This document shows positions 8,808 to 16,790 of a stretch of DNA of 64,000 nucleotides, one piece after another (within the stretch, counting starts at the first letter, position 1; the number at the start of each line of letters is the position of its first letter). This stretch comes from Rhizobium favelukesii (lineage in GTDB: Bacteria > Pseudomonadota > Alphaproteobacteria > Rhizobiales > Rhizobiaceae), in contig NZ_HG916852.1 of NCBI RefSeq assembly GCF_000577275.2, forward strand, positions 561,001 through 625,000, given 5' to 3'. The position numbers and the translations under genes are program-made. The notes beneath the pieces are model-generated. The model was not told where the DNA came from, ran no database searches, and worked only from the letters and a program-made list of their open reading frames with translations.

Positions 8808-9813
8808 TAGAATGTTCGCCGTCGATGGATATGAATCGCTCAAAGTGTTCACCCGCGCTGCAACTGGCGTTATATGGGAAAGAGTTCAAGGTGAGGATGC
8901 GAGACGGTGGCGCGAAGCGATCGCAAAAGGCGAAGCGTACCAGTTACGAATGGAAAAGATTCAACGTTGAATGCGCCGCTCAGTTCCTGGTCTATGATCT
9001 ATTCACCAGCTTAAGGGCGACTGGAGCTAAGCGGATACAGCTTCTGAGGCCGGATGGAGTAAGGCTCGCTTTTCCGTTAGGATTGCTCAGTCCGCATTGG
9101 TTTTGGTCCGTATCTCCTGAATCTCCATATGCCGAGGCACTTGGTGCTGAAGCTAGACGCAGAGGTAAAGAACCAAGTCGTTTGTATTTGCCGATCCCAT
9201 CTTTTGACGTTGAAGCTTTATCTCACGACTATTGGGTTTTCCCGTTTTTAGAATCGCAGGCATTCGTGGCCCGCGGTGGATTCACCATGAACAGGTTCAA
9301 TCAGAAAATTGAGCTGATGTTTCCTGTCGTCAACTGGGATACCGGTTGCATCGATCTCCAAGCCCACAGGACATATCTAGAAAGCGTCAAGGGCTTTAGA
9401 CGGGTATCAGTGCACTCCGTCGCCTGGGCGTCGACAACGTTCCGAAACAGGCAGAGAGATTCGCATACGGGTCATCCGACAATGAAGACTTTATAGCGTC
9501 GATACTGCCTTTTGATGGCTGTTCTATCATTGCCCCTGAAGAATGGCTTGAAACGATCCATAAGGGAAACTCATTGGGGAAATTGGAAGACGCTTCGTCC
9601 GCTTCGCTTCAAGGCCCACGCGACATGATCGTGTCCATTTTAGAGGAAGAACCAAGTTTCAATAAAGCCGCCGTCAGGAAGCAAATAATGAGCGCTTTTC
9701 CAAACGTCTCAAATCGGAAATTCGATCAGTATTGGGCATCTGTCGCCGAAGAGAAGCCCTACATCCAGACGCCAGGACGGAAATCAACACGGCGTATCAA
9801 AACGCTTTCTTAA
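8804..9813 (+). pseudogene. Unrecognised phage accessory gene split by a frameshift
   Basis: The first part (8804-9496) begins with ATGA overlapping the integrase stop and encodes about 230 residues, including a Trp/Pro-rich stretch (LLSPHWFWSVSPESP). Its frame degenerates near 9400. In another frame, sensible coding continues from about 9400 to a TAA at 9813 (RLGVDNVPKQAERFAYGSSD ... EEWLETIHKGNSLGKLED ... a helical C-terminus with KFDQYWASVAEEK). Joined, they form one protein of about 335 residues. The family is not recognised. Either a true one-base frameshift, a sequencing error, or two coupled genes. Confidence 0.5.
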
Positions 9814-9851
9814 TCGTGTAGACTATTTCGTTGTCTAACAATCCAGCAAAT

Positions 9852-9883
9852 TTCAGCCTGTATCAAACAAGCTACAGGCTGAA
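9852..9883. promoter_or_regulatory. Perfect 11-bp inverted repeat overlapping the alpA-like ribosome site
   Basis: TTCAGCCTGTA, a 10-base loop and TACAGGCTGAA end three bases before the ATG at 9887. The only ribosome-site-like bases (AGG) lie inside the right arm. It could be an operator bound by the AlpA-like protein or repressor, a terminator for the upstream gene, or an RNA hairpin that hides the ribosome site. Confidence 0.5.
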
Positions 9884-9886
9884 CAA

Positions 9887-10087
9887 ATGCAAATCACCGA
9901 CCCGCTTCTTACTAAGAAAGAAGCCGCTGCGATCCTGAAGATCAGCGTTCCTACGCTTTATCGTAGAGTTGCTGACGGCACTGTTCCCAAACCCATTAAG
10001 ATCGGCGCACTTTCCAAGTGGCCGATGTCTGACATTCTTGGCACGATCGAAGACGCCAAAGCTGCGCGGAATCCACGCGCATGGTGA
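9887..10087 (+). CDS. AlpA/excisionase-like helix-turn-helix protein
   Basis: A 66-residue MerR-type winged-helix protein: LTKKEAAAILKISVPTLYRRV is the DNA-recognition helix-turn-helix, followed by the wing GTVPKPIKIGALSKWP. Such small proteins serve as excisionases or integrase activators (AlpA family). The IS66 insertion falls exactly at its end: without the IS the frame would read ...NPRA then TGA, whereas the IS adds Trp before a TGA within the left inverted repeat. The protein is therefore essentially intact, but its link to downstream genes is cut. Confidence 0.8.
   Translation: MQITDPLLTKKEAAAILKISVPTLYRRVADGTVPKPIKIGALSKWPMSDILGTIEDAKAARNPRAW
10076..10083 (+). repeat. IS66 target-site duplication, left copy
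   Basis: CGCGCATG, identical to 12888-12895. Eight bases is the normal duplication length for IS66 elements. Confidence 0.9.
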
Positions 10088-10172
10088 GCGTCCGGTGAGG
10101 GGATTTTGGTCAGGCGGGGAATTGGCGCAAGTTACGACACAGATGAATCATTTGTGACGTAACAGGGTATGA

Positions 10173-10556
10173 ATGGCCAAGGTTGAGATCCTGACGGGTA
10201 CGGAGCGACAACGTCGATGGTCCACAGAATTGAAGCTTTCGATTTTGCAAGAAGCGTTTAGTGCGGATGGGAGCGTTTCCGACGTAGCGCGCCGGCACGA
10301 CGTCCTTCCGCAACAGATATACGCCTGGCGAAAGAAGTTCTTTCCACCTGAATTGAAATCTCCGGAGACCGCATTCATTCCGGTCTCGCTTATCGGAGCA
10401 TCGGCGAGCCACAGCGACGATACCAAGAAGAGCGGTGTTCGGTCGAAGTGTAAAGACGTTGAGATCGTTCTGAGGAATGGCCGCTTGCTAAGAATTGCAG
10501 CGGACATGGATCTCCAGGTGTTATCGTCGCTGGTCGCTTGTGTGGAGGCAGCATGA
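10173..10556 (+). CDS. tnpA: IS66 TnpA (IS3/IS911-type helix-turn-helix accessory protein)
   Basis: A 127-residue protein with the transposase_8-type DNA-binding fold: TELKLSILQEAFSADGSVSDVARRH then DVLPQQIYAWRKKF. In IS66 elements TnpA and TnpB are both needed with TnpC for transposition. Its stop overlaps the tnpB start (ATGA), implying translational coupling. Confidence 0.9.
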   Translation: MAKVEILTGTERQRRWSTELKLSILQEAFSADGSVSDVARRHDVLPQQIYAWRKKFFPPELKSPETAFIPVSLIGASASHSDDTKKSGVRSKCKDVEIVLRNGRLLRIAADMDLQVLSSLVACVEAA

Positions 10557-10900
10557 TCGGGCCTTCGGGAAATGTGCGGGTTTATCTGGCCTGCGGAGTG
10601 ACCGACATGCGGCGTGGCATTGATGGACTGTCGGCGCTCGTTGAGACGGTTATCAAGGAGGCGCCAGGTTCCGGCGCAATCTTCGGCTTCCGCGGAAAAC
10701 GTGCTGATCGGATCAAACTTTTATGGTGGGATGGCCAAGGGTTCTGCCTATTTTACAAAATTTTGGAACGCGGATACTTTCCCTGGCCGACGGCGAAAGA
10801 AGGGGTTGCGCATCTGACGCAAGCCCAGTTGTCGATGCTTGTTGAGGGGATCGACTGGCGCCGACCTGCGTGGACTTCCGCTCCCGGTCGAACGGGTTAA
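10553..10900 (+). CDS. tnpB: IS66 TnpB (Orf2-like)
   Basis: A 115-residue protein with the family signature: a start like MIGPSGNVRVYLACGVTDMR, then GIDGLSALV, GFRGKRADRIKLLWWDGQG and the ERGYFPWP segment. Its biochemical role is unknown, but it is required for transposition in studied IS66 elements. The start overlaps the tnpA stop. Confidence 0.93.
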   Translation: MIGPSGNVRVYLACGVTDMRRGIDGLSALVETVIKEAPGSGAIFGFRGKRADRIKLLWWDGQGFCLFYKILERGYFPWPTAKEGVAHLTQAQLSMLVEGIDWRRPAWTSAPGRTG

Positions 10901-10972
10901 AAGCTATATTTTGCAATGACATCCGAGGCATAATGCTAGCGTTTCCGGCGCAAATCGGCTACGTATGCGGGT

Positions 10973-12538
10973 ATGGAAACGACGCCGCTGGACAGTCAGG
11001 ACGAGCTATCTGTTTTGCGCGCTCTCGTCGCTGAACAGGCGGCGAAACTTGAGAGCCAAGAAGCTGAAGTCAGCAAGCGAGACTCCATTATCGGGCTCCT
11101 GCGCGCGCAGTTGGATTTGCTCCGCCATCGGCAGCATGGCGCTTCTTCGGAAAAGATCGACCGCAAGATCGAGCAATTCGAGCTGATGCTGGAGGAGATC
11201 GAAGCCTCCCGTGCCGAGGCCGAGCTTCGCTCCGGGAAAGCTCCTTTGCCGGAGTTGGACGACGCACCGGACAAGCCGAAGCGCAAACCATTGCCCGATG
11301 GTCTTCCAACCGAAGAACTGGTCTATGCGGCACCCTGCAATTGTCCGACCTGTGGTGGTACATCGTTCCTGAAGGCCGCTGACAGGGTGGTCCAGGTGAT
11401 GGAGCACGTGCCGGCGTCCGTCAAGATTGTCCGCCACGTCGAAAAGCGCATGATCTGCAGGGACTGCGATACGACGGTGGCAGGCGAAATGCCGACCCTG
11501 CCGATCGAACGCGGCAAGCCCGGACCGGGGTTGCTGGCCCATATCATGGTCGCCAAATTCGACGATCACATCCCGCTCTACCGTCTATCCGAGATGTACG
11601 ACCGGCTGGGGATAGATATCTCCCGATCCGTGATGGCCGACTGGGTCGGCCGCGTGTCAGTTCTGCTGGCTCCTCTCATCTTGCTGATTAGAGCCCATAT
11701 CGCGGCGGTCGATCGAATACATACGGACGATACCCCGGTGGATGTTCTCGACCCTGGGCGAGGAAAGACAAAAACCGGGCGGGTCTGGGTCTATGTCTTC
11801 GATGGCAGCGGCTATCAAGATCCCACTCCAAGAGCCATTGCCTACTACTATAGCCCCGACCGCAAGGGCGCGCATCCAGCCGACCATCTCGCTGCCTTCA
11901 GCGGCGTGATGCACGCGGATGGCTATGGTGGCTATAAGAAGCTTTACGGCAACCAGATCATCGAGGCTGCGTGCATGGCGCATGTACGCCGCAAGTTTCA
12001 CGATGTGATCAAGCTGAAGCCATCTCCAATCGCTGACGAAGCGCTGTCGCGCATCGGTACGCTCTACGATATCGAAGATCGTATCCGCGGCATGTCGGCT
12101 GACCAGCGGCGTACACTGCGCCAGCAACACGCCAGGCCCCTTCTGGAGGACCTCAAGAGCTGGATAGAAGAGACGCTTTCGACGCTGCCACAGAAGCAGA
12201 AGCTGGCTGAAGCGATGCGATATGCCCTCTCGCGATGGGCAGCGTTGAGCGTTTACATCGATGATGGCCGTGTCGAAATCGATAACAACATAGCTGAACG
12301 AGCCATGCGTCCGCTTGGAATCGGAAGAAAAAATTGGCTCTTCGCCGGGTCAGACAAGGGCGGTGAGCGCATCGCCAACATCCTGACCATCATCGAGACT
12401 GCCAAACTCCATGGCCACAATCCGGAGGTCTATCTCACAGACGTCCTGACCCGGATACAGAGCCACCCAAAGGATCGGCTCCAGGAATTGCTACCGTGGC
12501 AGTGGGCGCCTGCAAAAGACCGATACGAGGCTGCGTGA
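10973..12538 (+). CDS. tnpC: IS66 transposase TnpC (DDE)
   Basis: A 521-residue transposase. The N-terminus is a leucine-rich coiled coil (residues 10-75). A zinc-binding segment CNCPTCGG follows at about 120 and a second Cys pair (MICRDCD) at about 160. The catalytic DDE domain shows Asp in HTDDTPVDVLDPG, Asp in MHADGYGGYKKLY and Glu in NNIAERAMRPLGIGRKNW. The C-terminus (HGHNPEVYLTDVLTRI) is typical of the family. It is full length and looks functional. Confidence 0.95.
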   Translation: METTPLDSQDELSVLRALVAEQAAKLESQEAEVSKRDSIIGLLRAQLDLLRHRQHGASSEKIDRKIEQFELMLEEIEASRAEAELRSGKAPLPELDDAPDKPKRKPLPDGLPTEELVYAAPCNCPTCGGTSFLKAADRVVQVMEHVPASVKIVRHVEKRMICRDCDTTVAGEMPTLPIERGKPGPGLLAHIMVAKFDDHIPLYRLSEMYDRLGIDISRSVMADWVGRVSVLLAPLILLIRAHIAAVDRIHTDDTPVDVLDPGRGKTKTGRVWVYVFDGSGYQDPTPRAIAYYYSPDRKGAHPADHLAAFSGVMHADGYGGYKKLYGNQIIEAACMAHVRRKFHDVIKLKPSPIADEALSRIGTLYDIEDRIRGMSADQRRTLRQQHARPLLEDLKSWIEETLSTLPQKQKLAEAMRYALSRWAALSVYIDDGRVEIDNNIAERAMRPLGIGRKNWLFAGSDKGGERIANILTIIETAKLHGHNPEVYLTDVLTRIQSHPKDRLQELLPWQWAPAKDRYEAA

Positions 12539-12843
12539 TGGCACGCTCGAGGTTCATCTATACGCTGAAAGAAGTCGCCGGCATGATCGGCGAGAACCTC
12601 GAATTAATCGAGGAGGTGACCGCCAACTCAGACAATATCGCCGAGGGCGAACTGGTATATGTCCGCGATGGCAGTGAAGATGGCACAACAGGCCTGACCG
12701 AAAATGGAATTGACGACCTTCGAGATCTCCTGGCCGACATACGGACGTGGGATGGTGGAATCCGCCAGTTCCTCGTCGATGAACAATGCGATCCCGAGAT
12801 GATCGAGCGCGTCATGGCAGATGAACTAAGCCGCAAGTCCTAA
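12538..12843 (+). CDS. Small IS66-associated protein
   Basis: A 101-residue acidic protein whose ATG overlaps the tnpC stop (TGATG) and which lies wholly inside the IS. It starts MARSRFIYTLKEVAGMIGE and includes a Glu/Asp-rich centre (EGELVYVRDGSEDGTTGLTE). Similar passengers follow tnpC in several rhizobial IS66 copies, as far as I recall. No motif points to a function. Confidence 0.7.
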   Translation: MARSRFIYTLKEVAGMIGENLELIEEVTANSDNIAEGELVYVRDGSEDGTTGLTENGIDDLRDLLADIRTWDGGIRQFLVDEQCDPEMIERVMADELSRKS

Positions 12844-12887
12844 ACCGCGCCTCGTAGACGCAAAAAATGCGTTCGCCGGACGCTCAC

Positions 12888-12895
12888 CGCGCATG
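12888..12895 (+). repeat. IS66 target-site duplication, right copy
   Basis: CGCGCATG, repeating 10076-10083. Its ATG is the start codon of the next phage gene, so that gene kept its start. Confidence 0.9.
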
Positions 12896-13132
12896 AAGGC
12901 CACCACCGAGGAGCAACTGGAAGCCTGGGAAACGTTCCGGCTGGCGAAGATCAAGGCCGATAAGACCCTCGACTTCCGAGACGGCCGGACCGCGGCTATC
13001 GCGTGGAACCATTTCGCGAACATGTTTATCGGCGAGAAGCCGGTGACGCCGACTGATTTTCTGCTTCATCGCAAGATTGCGATTTTTCCCGTCCATAAGA
13101 CCCGAGCTCCCGGAGGTCATCTCGATCGATGA
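12893..13132 (+). CDS. Small hypothetical phage protein
   Basis: A 79-residue protein whose ATG lies in the right IS66 duplication. Before the IS it overlapped the alpA-like stop (ATGA), so it was the next gene of that operon; the IS has now removed its upstream ribosome site. Sequence features are EEQLEAWETFRLAKIKAD and WNHFANMFIGE; it looks helical and soluble. The stop overlaps the following gene. No family recognised. Confidence 0.6.
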   Translation: MKATTEEQLEAWETFRLAKIKADKTLDFRDGRTAAIAWNHFANMFIGEKPVTPTDFLLHRKIAIFPVHKTRAPGGHLDR

Positions 13133-13602
13133 CCGAAGCTCTCGACGTGCAATGCCTCCCCTACATGCCGCTGCAAATTGAGCGCCTTCGAAAGTCGAAG
13201 GCGTGGCTGAGGTGCAAGCGAAATCCAGAGATTGCCTTCTACATGGTGAACCTGTGGATGCGCGCCTGGCACGAGATCCCAGCCGGCAGCATCGAAGACG
13301 ATGACGACGTTCTAGCCGACGCGGCCATGTGCTCCCCCGAGAAGTGGGAAACGCTGAAAGTAGATATTCTGCAGGGCTGGGATCACCGGGACGGCCGGGT
13401 CTTTCACAGCACCGTTACAGAGATTGCGACAGAGGCAGAAAGCAAGCTTCGTCGTAACAAAACGCGTACTGCCGCAGCGAGAGAGGCGCGCGGACAGCAA
13501 CGTCATTCCTCTGTGACAGACGCTGTAACAGGCAATGTCATAGAGGATGTAACAGGCAACGAAGGGAAGGGAAGGGAAGGGAAGAGAAAGAGCAACATCT
13601 GA
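13129..13602 (+). CDS. DUF1376-type phage replication-region protein, N-terminal part
   Basis: A 157-residue frame with the DUF1376 pattern: YMPLQIERLRKSKAWLRC, then MVNLWMRAWHEIPAGSIEDDDDVLA and HRDGRVFHSTVTEIA. The family occurs in phage replication modules beside helicases or DnaC-like loaders. The frame ends at 13602 just after a GAAGG repeat, while the family's usual C-terminal domain is found in the next frame. Adding one 5-base unit would rejoin them into about 253 residues. Start overlaps the previous stop (ATGA). Confidence 0.75.
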   Translation: MTEALDVQCLPYMPLQIERLRKSKAWLRCKRNPEIAFYMVNLWMRAWHEIPAGSIEDDDDVLADAAMCSPEKWETLKVDILQGWDHRDGRVFHSTVTEIATEAESKLRRNKTRTAAAREARGQQRHSSVTDAVTGNVIEDVTGNEGKGREGKRKSNI

Positions 13603-13885
13603 CGATGTTGTTAGCGCAGCCGACGGAAAGTATGCCTTCGAGGCCAAGGCAATTCGCCTTACCGACGCCGACTTGGCGAAATGGAAAAAGGCATTTCCCC
13701 ACGTTTCGCTCGAGGCAGAGCTTTGGGGTCTCGACGAGTGGGCAGTGGCCCAAGGCAACAACTGGTTCAACGCCGTCAGCGGTGCGTTGGCGAAGAAGGA
13801 ACGCAGCGCGGTCGAGCGAGCGAATGCTGCGGCCGCCATCCGCGACAAGGGAGGCGGGTCGAGGCGTCCCGATCCGCGGATATGA
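13553..13885 (+). pseudogene. Out-of-frame C-terminal part of the DUF1376-type protein
   Basis: This frame opens at 13553 and encodes DDVVSAADGKYAFEAKAIRL, a helical KKAFPHVSLEAELWGLDEW and NNWFNAVSGALAKK to a TGA at 13885. This is the C-terminal module (YAFEGxxIRL ... AELxxxDxW) usual in DUF1376-type phage proteins. It has no start codon of its own with a good ribosome site. It would be expressed only after a repeat-length change or ribosomal slippage. Stop overlaps the next start (ATGA). Confidence 0.6.
13561..13584 (+). repeat. Pentanucleotide repeat (GAAGG)4 plus 4 bases inside a gene
   Basis: Four perfect GAAGG units plus GAAG, 24 bp in all, lie in the coding sequence between the two halves of the DUF1376-type gene. 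Each unit gained or lost shifts the frame by two or one. One extra unit puts the two halves in the same frame. Confidence 0.85.
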
Positions 13886-14172
13886 AAACTGCTGAGCAAA
13901 TCCTGAGAGATTACAAAATCCAACTGAGGCGCGTCACATCGGGAAACCAGAAAACAATCTGCCCGAAGTGTTCAGCGACCAGACGAAACAAGCGCGAGCC
14001 GTGTCTATCGGTCCGGATAGACAGTCAGGGCATCCAATTCAACTGTCACCATTGCGGCTTCCATGGAGGCGACTACTTTGACGACCAAGCTAGGCCAAAT
14101 CGGGGTTCAAGCGTTCGTAAACCGGAAGATCGACCCAAACGTCGCAGCACTTTCCGGCGCATATACGGGTAA
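13882..14172 (+). CDS. Zn-ribbon protein, probable primase zinc-binding module
   Basis: A 96-residue protein with two Cys/His pairs, CPKC (about residue 29) and CHHCGFHGGD (about 56), spaced as in CHC2/T7 gp4-type primase zinc ribbons. Those ribbons read the DNA template for primer synthesis. It overlaps the 5' end of the primase-helicase gene by about 110 bp in another frame, so it supplies separately the zinc domain that single-chain T7-like primases carry at their N-terminus. A frameshifted fusion is the alternative. Start overlaps the previous frame's stop. Confidence 0.7.
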   Translation: MKTAEQILRDYKIQLRRVTSGNQKTICPKCSATRRNKREPCLSVRIDSQGIQFNCHHCGFHGGDYFDDQARPNRGSSVRKPEDRPKRRSTFRRIYG

Positions 14173-15679
14173 GGCTGTAACGGATGCAGACGGACAAACC
14201 GTTGTCGAGCCTGATGTCTCCGGCAACATCGTCGTGTTTCCGTTCATCGACGGCGGTCGTGCTGTTGCCGAGAAGTATCGAGCTCCGGGAAAGAAATTCT
14301 GGCAACGGAAGAACGGCCGCAAGACGTTCTGGAACGCCGACTGCATGGACGATCCTGCGTTGGAGGACGGCCACAAAGCATTGATCATCACCGAAGGCGA
14401 GATCGACGCCCTTACCTCGATCGACTGTGGCTTTCATACGACCGTCAGTGTTCCCGATGGGGCTCCGCCGGTTCGAGACGGCGAAGACCCCGATCAAGTC
14501 GAGGATACGGCGCCGGAAGACGATAGCCGCGGCAAGTTCGAATTTGTGTTCAACAATCGCCACCGGATCAAACGCATCAAGCGTTTCATTCTCGCCGTCG
14601 ACAACGACGGCCCCGGCCGTCGCCTTGCTGCCGAGCTTGTTCGTCGCATCGGTGCGGCTCGATGCTCGTTCGTGACCTATCCGGAAGGTTGCAAGGATCT
14701 GAACGACGTCAGGATGAATTTCGGTCCCGACGCCGTCGTTCGAGTGTTGACGGAAGCGAAGCCCTACCCGGTCAAAGGTATCTACCTGCTATCGGATTAT
14801 CCCGAGCTGGACGAGCCGAGAACCTATTCTACAGGGTGGCCCGATCTCGACCCCTATCTTCGTGTCTGGCTCGGTGAGCTGCTCGTGGTAACGGGCATTC
14901 CCGGGCATGGCAAGTCAACCTGGACAATGAACATGTGCGTCAACCTAGCCCGCGCCAATGGCTGGCGGATAGGCGTTGCATCCTTTGAGATCCCGACGGT
15001 GCCGGCGCTGCGTTATAAGCTGCGTCTGGCCGCGTCTGGCGTCGAGAGCAAGCAATGGAACCGTGATATCGTCGCAGACGCTGACGTGTTTATTCAGAAG
15101 CACTTCGTATTCATCGACGCCGATCCCACGGGCGATGCCGATGACGATATGACGTTGGAATGGTTACTCGAGCGCGCGGCCGATGCGGTCTTGCGGCATT
15201 CAATCCGAGTGCTGGTGATCGACCCGTGGAACGAGGTTGAGCACTACCGCCCAAGGAACGAGAGCGAGACACAATACATCAACAGGGCGCTGCGCCAGAT
15301 CCGCCGCTTCGCCCTGAAATACGAGGTTTTGGCGATTGTAGTTGCCCACCCGACCAAGGAGTTGGGGAAAGGCGGAGAGGCCAGAACGCCGACGCTCTAC
15401 GACATCGAAGGCTCCGCGGCATGGTACAACAAGCCAGACCATGGCGTGGTGATCGATGTTCCAGACCCAGACCTGAACGAAACCGTCGTCTGGGTGAAGA
15501 AGGCTCGCTTCTCATGGTCCGGCCGCAAGGGTGATGTGACCCTTCAATACCTCCCAGAGGTCGAAGGCTACCAGTCGCTCAACGGCTTCGCGCCCATGTG
15601 GAAAGCAGCTCAGGCCGAACATGAATACCAGCCCACCAGACCGTCGAAATCAGGCGCCTACCAGGGGAAGAAGCAATGA
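14063..15679 (+). CDS. Phage primase-helicase (toprim + DnaB-like)
   Basis: A 538-residue protein. The toprim domain (about 100-250) shows the acidic EGEIDALT motif and the AVDNDGPGR Asp pair, needed for primer synthesis. The RecA-like helicase (about 270-500) has Walker A GIPGHGKST, a Walker B-like VLVIDPWNEVEH and a VVAHPTKE sensor segment. It resembles T7 gp4 and would unwind and prime phage DNA. The annotated ATG is at 14063; a TTG at 14078 has a stronger ribosome site (GGAGG, 8 bases before) and may be the true start. The N-terminal zinc module is the separate preceding gene. Confidence 0.88.
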   Translation: MEATTLTTKLGQIGVQAFVNRKIDPNVAALSGAYTGKAVTDADGQTVVEPDVSGNIVVFPFIDGGRAVAEKYRAPGKKFWQRKNGRKTFWNADCMDDPALEDGHKALIITEGEIDALTSIDCGFHTTVSVPDGAPPVRDGEDPDQVEDTAPEDDSRGKFEFVFNNRHRIKRIKRFILAVDNDGPGRRLAAELVRRIGAARCSFVTYPEGCKDLNDVRMNFGPDAVVRVLTEAKPYPVKGIYLLSDYPELDEPRTYSTGWPDLDPYLRVWLGELLVVTGIPGHGKSTWTMNMCVNLARANGWRIGVASFEIPTVPALRYKLRLAASGVESKQWNRDIVADADVFIQKHFVFIDADPTGDADDDMTLEWLLERAADAVLRHSIRVLVIDPWNEVEHYRPRNESETQYINRALRQIRRFALKYEVLAIVVAHPTKELGKGGEARTPTLYDIEGSAAWYNKPDHGVVIDVPDPDLNETVVWVKKARFSWSGRKGDVTLQYLPEVEGYQSLNGFAPMWKAAQAEHEYQPTRPSKSGAYQGKKQ

Positions 15680-16074
15680 CTTCAGCGATCGAAGAACAAC
15701 TCCCCGAAGACGTCCAGCAGCGCATGATCGAGAAGCTCCTCGGCAAGGTGAACGCCGAGCGCATCAAGACGGCGACAAGAGGCTTCCGCCCGGTGTCCGT
15801 CATCGTCGCCTATGAGTTCTACCGGATGCCAATGCAAGATTTCCGAAGCTGGCGGATCGATCGCATCGAGAACGGCAGGAAGGATCAGCATCTCGGGAAC
15901 CTGAACGCCGAGGACTGCCGCAGGGAAGTCGAAGCCCTCCGGAGCAAGGGCTTTACCGTCAGGCAAGTGACGATCGGTCTCGCGCCTACAAAGGCCCAAC
16001 TCGAGCAAGCGCGGAAAGCCGGCAAGATTCGCCGCAGCTCCATCATGGACAAATTGAAGGATGTACGAATTTGA
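15676..16074 (+). CDS. Hypothetical phage protein
   Basis: A 132-residue basic protein, ATGA-coupled to the primase-helicase and followed by the NusG-like gene with similar overlap, hence part of the replication operon. It begins with an acidic helix (EEQLPEDVQQRMIEKLLGKV) and contains RGFRPVSVIVAYEFYRMP and a long KAQLEQARKAGKIRR helix. A nucleic-acid-binding role is plausible from charge only. Confidence 0.6.
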   Translation: MTSAIEEQLPEDVQQRMIEKLLGKVNAERIKTATRGFRPVSVIVAYEFYRMPMQDFRSWRIDRIENGRKDQHLGNLNAEDCRREVEALRSKGFTVRQVTIGLAPTKAQLEQARKAGKIRRSSIMDKLKDVRI

Positions 16075-16790
16075 AAATGCAAACACTAAACCGAGCCTTC
16101 AACCCCAGCAACGAAGAGCGGCTGGCGAAGGAGACGAAGGCCGAAGAGCTGACGTTTCGTGGTCTTCGCAGCGAGGAGGGCAGGCAAGGAGGGCAGGAGT
16201 TATGGTTTGCCGTCAAGGCGGTCCCAGGGTCCCAGCGCTCGCCGTCGACGCCGGCGAACGACGATCGGGCGCCGAGCCTCAGCCTCGTCGAGCGCAGTCT
16301 TGCCAACGCCGGTTTCGAGTGCTTCATGCCTACGTACCGTTTGGTGGTGAGGCATCACCGGAACCGCAAGCTCATCGAAAAGCGCTTCCCGATCTTCACG
16401 GGGTATGTGTTCGTCAACCTGCCCAAGCGGCGGTTTGTTGAGGTCGAGGCAGTCGAAGGCGTAGGCAAGCTATTGAAGTTCAGCCGGACCTATGGCGAAG
16501 AGCCGGAACCCTTCAGCTTTCCCCAAGAGACGATCGACCGTCTCCGCTTTACGGAGTGGTTTGAGGATCAGCAGTTCTTGAGCCGGAAAGCATATGAGGT
16601 GCGGCAGGACGAAGTCGATCGCGAGTTGAAGGCGATGAAGAACGCTAAATCCAAAGGCAGCAGGAAGATCCGCAGCGCGCACTATTCTGAGCTGGCCGGC
16701 AGTTTGTCGCGCAGCATGACGTCGCCGTCGTCACGTTCTTTGGTTATGGAAACGATGGCTCAGTTGTTGAAACTGAGCGGAACCGCTTGA
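16071..16790 (+). CDS. NusG-like transcription antitermination protein
   Basis: A 239-residue protein with a NusG N-terminal (NGN) domain: ELWFAVKAVPG, VERSLANAGFECFMPTYRLVV, KRFPIFTGYVFVNL and VEGVGKLLKFSRTYGEEP match the beta-alpha layout of NusG/RfaH, which grips RNA polymerase and suppresses pausing and termination. The C-terminal 80 residues are basic and do not show an obvious KOW domain, unlike housekeeping NusG. The TTG start overlaps the previous stop and has AAGGA 9 bases upstream; ATG 16077 is an alternative. It ends the replication operon and precedes packaging genes, as expected for a late-gene antiterminator. Confidence 0.8.
   Translation: MKMQTLNRAFNPSNEERLAKETKAEELTFRGLRSEEGRQGGQELWFAVKAVPGSQRSPSTPANDDRAPSLSLVERSLANAGFECFMPTYRLVVRHHRNRKLIEKRFPIFTGYVFVNLPKRRFVEVEAVEGVGKLLKFSRTYGEEPEPFSFPQETIDRLRFTEWFEDQQFLSRKAYEVRQDEVDRELKAMKNAKSKGSRKIRSAHYSELAGSLSRSMTSPSSRSLVMETMAQLLKLSGTA

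Larger units (their letters stand above)
10084..12887 (+). mobile_element. IS66-family insertion sequence
   Basis: A complete 2804-bp element with inverted ends (GTGAGCGTCCGGTGAGGG left; GTGAGCGTCCGGCGAACG read inward from the right, differing at three places) and a perfect 8-bp target duplication. It carries tnpA, tnpB, tnpC and a fourth small gene. Intact genes and identical target repeats suggest a fairly recent insertion into the prophage, after the prophage's alpA-like gene and its downstream neighbour were already overlapping. Confidence 0.93.

Noticed and set aside
13561..13584. Repeat considered as a CRISPR or structural array.
   Set aside because: A simple pentanucleotide tandem without spacers; no repeat-spacer pattern occurs anywhere in the window.
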